Positions 7,914-14,226 of a DNA stretch of 57,144 bases are shown piece by piece (within the stretch, counting starts at the first letter, position 1; the number at the start of each line of letters is the position of its first letter). The notes under the pieces were generated by a model. It saw only the letters and a program-made list of their open reading frames with translations, did no database searches and was not told the origin of the DNA. This DNA comes from CAZSAL01 sp964604825 (GTDB taxonomy: Bacteria > Elusimicrobiota > Elusimicrobia > 2-01-FULL-59-12), in NCBI GenBank assembly GCA_964604825.1, contig CAZSAL010000013.1, positions 1 to 57,144 on the forward strand. The letters are read 5' to 3'. The position numbers and the translations under genes are program-made.

Positions 7914-8462
7914 ATGACCGAGCTTTACATCCTGCTGGGTTTTATGATTTTCGCGGCGATCGTGGCCATTGAGCTGCACGATCTGCTTTCCTCCGTCATA
8001 GCGGTGAGCGCCGTGGGCCTGAGCCTTTCCATGGCGTTTCTTGATCTTAAAGCGCCGGACGTAGCCATCACGCAGCTGGTGGTGGAAATCCTCTGCCTGA
8101 TCATTTTAATCCGCGCCACGATTCACAGGGATATTCCCTTTTCAACTTCCGGACGATGGCTTTTAAACACAACCATAGCCCTGGCCTTTGTCACAACATT
8201 TCTTACGGTCACCTGGAAAGCCATAGAAAGCCTTCCGCCCTTCGGCTATCCAATACTTCATGTGTCCTCAACATACATGCAAGAAGGACTGGTCCGGACA
8301 GGCGCCACAAACCTGGTAGCTGCCGTATCACTGAATTACCGGACCTATGACCGGCTGGGAGAAGCAACAGCCATGATTACCGCGCTGGTGGGCGTACTAA
8401 CTCTTTTACGCAAGTACGGTCACAACACAACTGCAGGCGAGAACGAGGACAAAGAATGTTAA
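7914..8462 (+). CDS. MrpA C-terminal / MbhD-MbhE-like subunit (DUF4040 type)
   Basis: A 182-residue membrane protein. The first ~75 residues match the MbhD/DUF4040 piece of MrpA (ending with DLKAPDVAITQLVVEILCL). The remainder resembles MbhE, the segment that follows it in MrpA, with a conserved tail (GATNLVAAVSLNYRTYDRLGEA) like the MrpA C-terminus and MrpB N-terminus. In the Pyrococcus-type membrane hydrogenase these are two genes; here they are one chain. It overlaps the next gene by 7 bp. Its role is in the cation-translocating part of the membrane arm. Confidence 0.85.
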   Translation: MTELYILLGFMIFAAIVAIELHDLLSSVIAVSAVGLSLSMAFLDLKAPDVAITQLVVEILCLIILIRATIHRDIPFSTSGRWLLNTTIALAFVTTFLTVTWKAIESLPPFGYPILHVSSTYMQEGLVRTGATNLVAAVSLNYRTYDRLGEATAMITALVGVLTLLRKYGHNTTAGENEDKEC

Positions 8463-8911
8463 AGGCTTCGGAGTCCCATACCTTATCGCTCATCGTCAGA
8501 ACCGCAGCGCGTTCGGTTGCGCGCCTGATGTTTCTTTTCGGTTTTTACATAGTCTTCCACGGCCAGATTACGCACGGGGACGGTTTCGCAGGCGGCGTAA
8601 TTATGGCGCTTGGTTTTATTCTTTTAATGATCGTTTTCGGAAGAGAAGTATCCATGGAAATTATTTCCCGCAGTGGAGCGCGCTGCCTTGCCGGATTGGG
8701 CGCCCTTTTGCTCTTGATGATCGGAGCGGGAGGATTAAGCGGCTCAGGATATTTTTTCTTTAATTTTCTGGGCAAAGGAACGCCGTTTCATTACTGGAGC
8801 GCAGGGATCATTCCCTTATGCAATTTTGCGGTCCTTTTGATCGTTACCGGCGTCCTGGTCGGGGTGTTTGCGGCGCTGACCTCATTTGAAATGAAAGCAG
8901 GGAGAAAGTAA
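8456..8911 (+). CDS. mnhB: MnhB/MrpB-like (MbhF) antiporter subunit
   Basis: A 151-residue membrane protein with the MrpB family core: FGFYIVFHGQITHGDGFAGG near residues 28-47, then several hydrophobic helices and the FEMKAGRK ending. MrpB/MbhF sits in the Na+ antiporter module. The gene overlaps its upstream neighbour by 7 bp and touches the MnhC-like gene (TAATG), so the order B-C-D is as in Mrp operons. Confidence 0.9.
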   Translation: MLKASESHTLSLIVRTAARSVARLMFLFGFYIVFHGQITHGDGFAGGVIMALGFILLMIVFGREVSMEIISRSGARCLAGLGALLLLMIGAGGLSGSGYFFFNFLGKGTPFHYWSAGIIPLCNFAVLLIVTGVLVGVFAALTSFEMKAGRK

Positions 8912-9246
8912 TGGTTTATCTTTTGTGCATTGCGCTTTTCTGCGTCGGTCTTTACGGGGTGGTCCGCAAACGCAACGTCATCAAAATTATAGTGGGCCTG
9001 ATAATCTGCGAGTACGCTTCCAATCTTCTTTTTATTCTTGTCGGATACCGGATGCACGGCAGGGCGCCTGTGCTCGGGCCTGACGTTTCATTTGAAAACA
9101 TGGTCGATCCCCTGCCTCAGGCAATGGTGCTCACGACAATCGCGATCGGCGTGGCGACAACGCTGCTCCTGGTCGCGCTGGCAATTCGCCTTTATGAAAA
9201 ATACGGCACATTCGATATCACGCAGATAAAGGATCTCAAAGGATGA
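8911..9246 (+). CDS. mnhC: MnhC/MrpC-like (MbhG, NuoK-related) subunit
   Basis: A 111-residue, three-helix membrane protein of the NuoK/MrpC family. It has the conserved glycine-rich first helix, a middle helix carrying a buried Glu (GLIICEYASNLLFI), then PLPQAMVLTTIAIGVATTLLLVAL-type sequence as the last helix. It overlaps MnhB-like by one base and the MnhD-like gene by four. It should form part of the ion path next to the MnhD-like subunit. Confidence 0.92.
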   Translation: MVYLLCIALFCVGLYGVVRKRNVIKIIVGLIICEYASNLLFILVGYRMHGRAPVLGPDVSFENMVDPLPQAMVLTTIAIGVATTLLLVALAIRLYEKYGTFDITQIKDLKG

Positions 9247-10739
9247 GCGCGACCCGTTTAATTCCGCTGTTTGTCGCCGTGCCTCTGGCCGGAGTGTTTT
9301 TTATTCTTCTCGCGGGCCGGAAAATCCGCAGCTTCCCCGAAGCGGTATCAATTCTTGTCACGCTTCTTCTTTTTATTCTTTCGATTTATTCGTTGTGGGT
9401 GGCGCATACGCGGCAGGTCCTGGTGCATTTTGCGGGCGGCTGGAGGCCGCCTGCGGGCATTCTTCTTGTGGAGGACGGTTTAACCGCGTTCATGCTGGTA
9501 ACTGTGCATGTGGTTGCCTGCTGCATCGCTTTATATTCAGTATCCTACGTGCGGAAGTACAGCTCTCCGTGGAAATTTTACGCTCTTTTTCTGATGACCT
9601 TATCAGGCATGAACGGCATCCTGGTGACCGGCGATCTTTTCAATCTGTTCGTATTTCTTGAAGTGGCATCGCTGTCAGCCTGCGCTCTCGTGGCCTTCGG
9701 AACGGAACGCCAGGAACTTGAGGCCGCTTTCAAATACGGCGTCATGAACACGCTGGGCGCAGCTTTTGTTCTTCTGGCAATAGCTTTCCTTTACGCCTGC
9801 TGCTCCACGCTGAATATGGCTGATATGGCCGGAATTATTGCCACGAAGAAAAACAGCGCGGCGATTCCGTTTGCCGCCGTCCTTCTGATCATGGGTTTCG
9901 GGCTCAAGGCCGCTCTGGTTCCTTTTCACGCCTGGCTGCCGGACGCGCATCCTTCCGCTCCGGCACCTATATCCGCAATGCTTTCCGGGTTGATCATCAA
10001 ATGCCTGGGGATTTACACTTTGTTCCGCGTTTTATTCTGTGTTATCGGCGTTACGCCTGAAATCAAATCCGTACTGCTTCTGCTCGGAGTTCTATCAATG
10101 GGAGTCGGAGCATTCGGCGCTGTGGGGCAGACCGATTTAAAACGGCTGTTTGCCTATTCCTCGCTGAGCCAGATTGGTTTTATCGTCTTCGGCATCGCCC
10201 TGGGAACCCCATTGGGAATAATGGGCGGACTCCTGCACCTTTTTAATCACTCGATCGGCAAGTCTCTTTTATTTCTCACCTCCGGGTCGGTGGACTATGC
10301 GCTGGGAACCCGTGACATGAGAAAAATGGGGGGACTTTACGAACGCATGCCTGTTACCGGCGCTTCGGGCTTTGTTGGAGCCATGTCCATAGCGGGGGTC
10401 CCGCCTTTCGGCGGCTTCTGGAGCAAACTGCTGATAATATTCGCTGCCGTTCAAGCCGGGTATATTGGTTATGCCGTCTGGGCAACTCTGGCCGGAGTGC
10501 TGACTCTGGGGTATCTGGTCAAAGCCATCAAACAGGTATTTTTCGGCCCGCTGCCTGAAGCCTGCAGGAACGTTACAGAGGTTCCGCTACCCATGCAGTT
10601 TGCCATGGGCATACTTGCGATTCTCTGTGCCGGGGGAGGACTTCTTCTAGTTCCCGGACTCCGGGAAGTTTTCATCCGGCATGCATCCGATATCCTTTTG
10701 AACGGCGCTGTATACGCCCGGCTGGTGGGGGGAAGCTGA
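9243..10739 (+). CDS. mnhD: MnhD/MrpD-like (MbhH) antiporter subunit
   Basis: A 498-residue polytopic protein of the NuoN/M/L, MrpD and MbhH family. It shows the PFHAWLPDAHPSAPAPISA loop with the following buried Lys (LIIKCLGIY), then FAYSSLSQIGFIVFG and HLFNHSIGKSLLFLTSGS. This is the classical ion-translocating chain of the complex. It starts in a 4-bp overlap with MnhC-like and ends five bases before MnhE-like. With the NuoL-like chain at 6143-7801 the complex has two antiporter-type subunits, as in Mrp, whereas Mbh has one. Confidence 0.93.
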   Translation: MSATRLIPLFVAVPLAGVFFILLAGRKIRSFPEAVSILVTLLLFILSIYSLWVAHTRQVLVHFAGGWRPPAGILLVEDGLTAFMLVTVHVVACCIALYSVSYVRKYSSPWKFYALFLMTLSGMNGILVTGDLFNLFVFLEVASLSACALVAFGTERQELEAAFKYGVMNTLGAAFVLLAIAFLYACCSTLNMADMAGIIATKKNSAAIPFAAVLLIMGFGLKAALVPFHAWLPDAHPSAPAPISAMLSGLIIKCLGIYTLFRVLFCVIGVTPEIKSVLLLLGVLSMGVGAFGAVGQTDLKRLFAYSSLSQIGFIVFGIALGTPLGIMGGLLHLFNHSIGKSLLFLTSGSVDYALGTRDMRKMGGLYERMPVTGASGFVGAMSIAGVPPFGGFWSKLLIIFAAVQAGYIGYAVWATLAGVLTLGYLVKAIKQVFFGPLPEACRNVTEVPLPMQFAMGILAILCAGGGLLLVPGLREVFIRHASDILLNGAVYARLVGGS

Positions 10740-10744
10740 ACTTC

Positions 10745-11245
10745 ATGGGAAGAAACCTGATTCTATTTGCAAGCTGCTACGCGGTTTGGTGCCTCCTGAA
10801 CTGGCTGCCTGGACCTGAAGCTCTCGCGCTTGGCATTCCGATAGCTGGGCTGGTTGCGCTTGCGACCAGAGACCTTCCTGTAACGCGGAAAAGCGGCCTT
10901 CTCCTGCAGCCCGCGCGGTTGGCAATTTTCTGCGCCGAATATATTCCCTATTTTTGGTGGCAACATTTTAAGGCGAATCTGGATGTCGCCTGCCGCGTCC
11001 TGCATCCGCGCCTGCCCATACGACCGGGAATTATCCGGGTAGAGACCAAAATGAAATCGGACATGGGAGTCACCATACTGGCCAATTCGATTTCGCTGAT
11101 GCCGGGAACAACGACTATCGACGTAGACACCGACAAAGAGCGCATCTACGTGCACTGCATGAACATACCTGAAGGATCTGAAGGACAGGCCATAAAGGCT
11201 GTCGTTCACAAATTGGAAACAATGCTGAAGAAGGTTTTTAACTGA
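10745..11245 (+). CDS. mnhE: MnhE/MrpE-like (MbhA) subunit
   Basis: A 166-residue protein. Two or three hydrophobic helices lie in the first ~75 residues, followed by the soluble MrpE-type domain with MKSDMGVTILANSISLMPGT and the DKERIYVHCMNIP segment. The domain order and length match MnhE/MbhA. The ATG follows the MnhD-like stop by five bases and its own stop overlaps the MnhF-like start (TGATG). Confidence 0.9.
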   Translation: MGRNLILFASCYAVWCLLNWLPGPEALALGIPIAGLVALATRDLPVTRKSGLLLQPARLAIFCAEYIPYFWWQHFKANLDVACRVLHPRLPIRPGIIRVETKMKSDMGVTILANSISLMPGTTTIDVDTDKERIYVHCMNIPEGSEGQAIKAVVHKLETMLKKVFN

Positions 11246-11613
11246 TGAAGAACTGGCGATGGTGGGTCAGCACGGCTGCGGTATTAGCGGCTGTTTTTCT
11301 GATTTTGGCGCGCCCGATGCCGTTTCTTTTTTATCCAAAACTTCCGCTGACCGCATTTTTCGGGCGCGCGCTTTTTATTATTCTTCTTTCGAGCCTCTTG
11401 TGCCTCTACAGGGTGGCGCGCGGGCCTTCCGCTGCGGACCGCATCGTTGCAGTGGACCTTCTGGGAGTCATGATCACCGGGCTTTGCGCCGTTCTGGCGA
11501 TTTCGACCAAACGCACCTGGTACCTGGATGTGGGCATCGCCTGGGCGCTGCAAAGCTTCATAACAGTTCTGGCGTTGTGCAAATTTCTGGAAGGCAGGGA
11601 CATCGATGATTGA
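11245..11613 (+). CDS. mnhF: MnhF/MrpF-like (MbhB) subunit
   Basis: A small membrane protein of 122 residues with the MrpF motif RVARGPSAADRIVAVDLLG in its middle. It is longer than the usual ~90 residues because of an N-terminal stretch of about 35 residues that looks like an extra hydrophobic helix. An internal start could give the standard length, but the TGATG overlap with MnhE supports the long form. It overlaps the MnhG-like gene by 8 bp. Confidence 0.88.
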   Translation: MKNWRWWVSTAAVLAAVFLILARPMPFLFYPKLPLTAFFGRALFIILLSSLLCLYRVARGPSAADRIVAVDLLGVMITGLCAVLAISTKRTWYLDVGIAWALQSFITVLALCKFLEGRDIDD

Positions 11614-11953
11614 TGGAATCGGCTTCGTGTTCGTGGCAATTGGCCTGGTCTTTGACCTTTTCGGGTGCATCGGCATGGTGCGGCTGCCGGACATGTACCT
11701 GCGCCTGCAGGCCGGGACAAAATGCGTCACTCTGGGCACCTGCAGCATTCTTTTCGGCACTTTTCTTATCACTATGCCGGCGGGGGGAAGCGTCAAAGCG
11801 CTTCTCTGCATGCTGTTTATCGTATTGACCAATCCGGTCGCGGCGCACGCTATCGCGCGCGGCGCTCACCGAGCAGGCATCAAGCGATGGGAAGGCACGA
11901 CCGTAGACCAGTATGCCGAGGATCAACTTAAAGAAAAAGCAAAGAATAAATAA
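11606..11953 (+). CDS. mnhG: MnhG/MrpG-like (MbhC) subunit
   Basis: A 115-residue membrane protein with the MrpG signature: a first hydrophobic helix, then GCIGMVRLPDMYLRLQAGTK, then two more helices and the AHAIARGAHRAGI segment. It completes a full A-to-G set of Mrp-type subunits in this operon. The next gene follows directly after its stop. Confidence 0.9.
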   Translation: MIDGIGFVFVAIGLVFDLFGCIGMVRLPDMYLRLQAGTKCVTLGTCSILFGTFLITMPAGGSVKALLCMLFIVLTNPVAAHAIARGAHRAGIKRWEGTTVDQYAEDQLKEKAKNK

Positions 11954-12571
11954 ATGCGCTTACCTAAATTGAGAGAACTGAGAGAGGCCGTTCGGTCACT
12001 TCTTTCGCGGCCATATACATCGGCTTTCCCTAAAAAACCTTTTCAGCCGCACCTAAATTTCCGCGGGCAGCCGAAATTCAACGAACAAAAATGCGTGGGC
12101 TGTCTGGCCTGCGAACAGGTCTGCCCGGTGGGAGCCATTGCGCATGAAGACAGGCTTTCCGCCGGAGAAGGCATGCGGACGATGATCCATTACACCGACA
12201 CCTGCATCTTCTGCGGGGAATGCGAAGCCGCATGTATCGCCGATCATCAGGGAATCAAGCTGTCTACGGACTGGGAATTGTCATTCTTCGACCGCAAAAC
12301 GGAGTCTTTTGAAACCATTGAAAAGGAACTGGCTGTCTGCGAAGCGTGCGGAACAATCATAACCGGGAGGGACCATTTAAGATGGATCGCGGAAAAAATC
12401 GGAGAACTGACTTTTTCCAGCCCCACGCTTTACCTGTCACGATATAAGGATATAGATCTCATAGACCCCAATTTGCTCGCTGCGGCCAGAGACAACGGCC
12501 GGTCGGACAGGGTCAAAATTCTCTGCGCTCCCTGCCGCCGGGAAACTACTAATACCACACGAAATCCCTGA
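11954..12571 (+). CDS. hydrogenase iron-sulfur subunit, NuoI/MbhN/HyfH-like
   Basis: A 205-residue ferredoxin-type subunit that feeds electrons into the hydrogenase core. Two cluster motifs are clear: C47/C50/C53-x3-C57-P and C84/C87/C90-x3-C94. Two extra Cys pairs, C129-EA-C132 and C191-AP-C194, follow in the C-terminal part and may bind a metal, as reported for HyfH/HycF-type chains. Its place after the Mrp genes, and not beside the NuoD-like gene, agrees with the Mbh order, in which this subunit is last. Confidence 0.9.
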   Translation: MRLPKLRELREAVRSLLSRPYTSAFPKKPFQPHLNFRGQPKFNEQKCVGCLACEQVCPVGAIAHEDRLSAGEGMRTMIHYTDTCIFCGECEAACIADHQGIKLSTDWELSFFDRKTESFETIEKELAVCEACGTIITGRDHLRWIAEKIGELTFSSPTLYLSRYKDIDLIDPNLLAAARDNGRSDRVKILCAPCRRETTNTTRNP

Positions 12572-12578
12572 TTTCTCT

Positions 12579-13124
12579 TTGAAAAATTCTCTTACCAGAG
12601 TTCTTAAAGGAAAAGTCGTCGTTGTCGGCATAGGAAACATTCTCCGTGCTGACGATGGGTTCGGCCCCTATCTGGTTGGGCTATTGCAGAGGAATGCGGA
12701 GCGCGGAATGCGGGGTGCGGGAGAAGGAAGTTCTTTAAAAAAAGAAAACCTCCTTCCGAATTCCGAATTCCGAATTCCGAATTTGGCGTGCATTGACGCG
12801 GGCACCACCCCGGAAAACCAAATAGGAAGAATTTTACGGGAAAATCCCGACACTATCGTCTTTGCGGATGCGGTTCATCTTGGCCTTGCTCCGGGACAAT
12901 GGTCGCTGCTTGCTGAAAATGACCTGCTGAAGCGCGGCTTTACTACGCATGATCTTTCGCCTCACCTGCTTATCGAACATTTAAAATCAGAGACACGCGC
13001 CGCCATTTACCTGCTGGGCGTACAGCCGGAACGCACCACATTCGGAGAAGAAACATCTGAGCCGGTGCGCAAAGCGGCAACGGAACTTGCGGAGAAATTT
13101 TTATGCATGAAACCCACCACATAG
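12579..13124 (+). CDS. hycI: hydrogenase maturation protease (HycI/HyaD family)
   Basis: A 181-residue endopeptidase expected to trim the C-terminal tail of the large subunit after nickel insertion. Family marks are GIGNILRADDGFG near the N-terminus (first nickel-sensing Asp), CIDAGTTPEN (second acidic site), and a late TTHDLSPHLL with the His. The TTG start fits the spacing; I see no better ATG. Residues about 39-69 are encoded by an in-frame palindromic repeat (12693-12785) placed between two conserved blocks, and family members lack anything like it. It overlaps hypA by 22 bp. Confidence 0.88.
   Translation: MKNSLTRVLKGKVVVVGIGNILRADDGFGPYLVGLLQRNAERGMRGAGEGSSLKKENLLPNSEFRIPNLACIDAGTTPENQIGRILRENPDTIVFADAVHLGLAPGQWSLLAENDLLKRGFTTHDLSPHLLIEHLKSETRAAIYLLGVQPERTTFGEETSEPVRKAATELAEKFLCMKPTT
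12694..12784 (+). repeat. palindromic heptamer element B, in frame inside hycI
   Basis: Four heptamers of the NTGCGGN type (ATGCGGA, GCGCGGA, ATGCGGG, GTGCGGG; 12694-12721) are followed by an A/T-rich spacer (TTCTTTAAAAAAAGAAAAC) and four pyrimidine-rich heptamers CTTCCGA and ATTCCGA x3 (12753-12780), then ATTT. Structure and end match elements at 2900-2987 and 40624-40709. It keeps the reading frame of hycI open. Confidence 0.85.
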
Positions 13125-13345
13125 AGCCACTTATCCGCGGCATAGCCGAGCACGCCCGCAAGGAAGGGGCAAAGCGCGTCACCAAAGCTACGCTCAAGAT
13201 CGGCCAGTTCATGGGCATCACGGAAGAATCCTTCAAAGAGACTTTCACAGCTTTGGCCAGGGGGACTTTGCTCGAAGGAGCATCGCTCCAACTGACATTT
13301 TTCCCCGGCTACCGCATTGAAGTCGTATCCTTCGATATAGAATAA
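13103..13345 (+). CDS. hypA: HypA-like nickel chaperone lacking the zinc-finger domain
   Basis: An 80-residue protein that begins MHE, including the nickel-binding His2. It follows the HypA N-terminal domain closely (EHARKEGAKRVTKATLKIGQ, LARGTLLEGASL). Normal HypA is about 113 residues, with two CxxC pairs forming a zinc finger before a last beta-strand. Here the text runs from the nickel domain straight into what looks like that last strand (GYRIEVVSFDIE) with no Cys at all. It reads as a clean internal loss of the finger, and not a frameshift: I see no CxxC in any frame after the stop. Hydrogenase nickel loading is the expected role. Confidence 0.8.
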   Translation: MHETHHIEPLIRGIAEHARKEGAKRVTKATLKIGQFMGITEESFKETFTALARGTLLEGASLQLTFFPGYRIEVVSFDIE

Positions 13346-13377
13346 TGATAAAGTTTTAAAATTGAGAAAGTCGAAGT

Positions 13378-13449
13378 GCCCCCATAGCTCAATGGATAGA
13401 GTTACTCCGTCCTAAGGAGAAGATGGCAGTTCGACTCTGCCTGGGGGCA
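13378..13449 (+). tRNA. tRNA-Arg (anticodon CCU)
   Basis: Acceptor arms GCCCCCA and TGGGGGC pair fully, with discriminator A13449. D-arm GCTC/GAGT, T-arm GGCAG-TTCGACT-CTGCC and a four-base variable loop are in place. The anticodon CCT is at 13411-13413, reading AGG. CCA is not encoded. The anticodon stem has an A-A mismatch at its outer pair and G at loop position 32, where a pyrimidine is usual. It lies between hypA and the TPR gene on the same strand. Confidence 0.92.
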
Positions 13450-13459
13450 AATACTATTT

Positions 13460-14137
13460 ATGGTTAATCCTTATTTTCAACAGATAAGCGTGAAGAAACA
13501 AAATAAATTCCGGGAAGCGCTGGAATTCACTCTACATTGGATCAGCGGGCACAGGGAGCAGTTCTGGACCATTGTGGGAACTGTAGTCGTGACTGTGGTG
13601 CTTGTCAGCATGATCGCGCAGCATCATCAAAAAGAGAATGAAGAAGCCTGGTCTCAGCTTGGCATGCCGCAGTCGTATTTAATGCAGAACAAATATGACG
13701 ATGCCCGGAAAGCGCTGGCGCAGTGGCAGGACCGTTTCCATGGGACATCCGCGGACAGCTATGAAAAATTCTTGAAAGCGGACTTGCTTTACCAGACCAG
13801 TAGCTATGCCGAAGCGACAGCGGCATATTATGGTCTTGCGGAACACGGCATGCCTCCCGACGTTCGGCCTCTGGCTTTATCCGCGGTTGAAACATCGGAA
13901 GAAATGGCGGGACGTTATACGCAGGCGCAGGCTGCCGCTCAACAATTTCTTTCCCTCTATCCGGACCATTTCCTTGCCGGCAACATAATGCTTTCCCAGG
14001 CGCGCCTGCTTGAACTGACAGGCAACATTCCGGGAGCGGTTTCCGCGTACGATCGTTTCGCGCTTCTTTACCCTCAAAGCCCTTTGGCGGCTATAGCAAA
14101 AGGAAGACGCGAACTTCTCGCCAAGCCGCATCCCTGA
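13460..14137 (+). CDS. membrane-anchored tetratricopeptide protein (YfgM-like layout)
   Basis: A 225-residue protein with a short cytoplasmic head, one hydrophobic helix near residues 38-57 (FWTIVGTVVVTVVLVSMIA) and a C-terminal region of about 160 residues built of helical repeat pairs that look like TPR units (YDDARKALAQW, YAEATAAYYGL, YTQAQAAAQQFL). The layout resembles YfgM, a periplasmic TPR protein that works with the secretion machinery, but similarity by eye is only at the plan level. It sits between a tRNA and a porin gene, so a cell-envelope role is plausible. Confidence 0.65.
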   Translation: MVNPYFQQISVKKQNKFREALEFTLHWISGHREQFWTIVGTVVVTVVLVSMIAQHHQKENEEAWSQLGMPQSYLMQNKYDDARKALAQWQDRFHGTSADSYEKFLKADLLYQTSSYAEATAAYYGLAEHGMPPDVRPLALSAVETSEEMAGRYTQAQAAAQQFLSLYPDHFLAGNIMLSQARLLELTGNIPGAVSAYDRFALLYPQSPLAAIAKGRRELLAKPHP

Positions 14138-14162
14138 ACAATTTACCTGCGATTGATTCAAC

Positions 14163-14216
14163 ACCCCACTCACCACTATCGGGAAATGACTTGGAAGAAT
14201 GAGGGGTTTCTTTTAT
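14163..14216 (+). terminator. possible rho-independent terminator
   Basis: ACCCC with a nearby TCA can pair with TGA and GGGGT around a long loop, and the right arm runs into TTTCTTTTAT. The loop resembles the right half of the repeat at 7816-7893, so this may be a repeat remnant that works as a terminator for the TPR gene. The stem is short and interrupted. Confidence 0.3.
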
Positions 14217-14226
14217 AATCCTTGCG

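Noticed and set aside
3005..12571. Respiratory complex I (NADH dehydrogenase)
   Set aside because: The NuoD-like chain keeps both Ni-ligand Cys pairs and a cleavable tail, maturation genes follow, and NuoE/F/G/A/J are missing.
12694..12784. CRISPR array
   Set aside because: Units are only 7 bases, directly adjacent and mirrored across a spacer; no unique spacers or cas genes. The same holds for the other heptamer elements.
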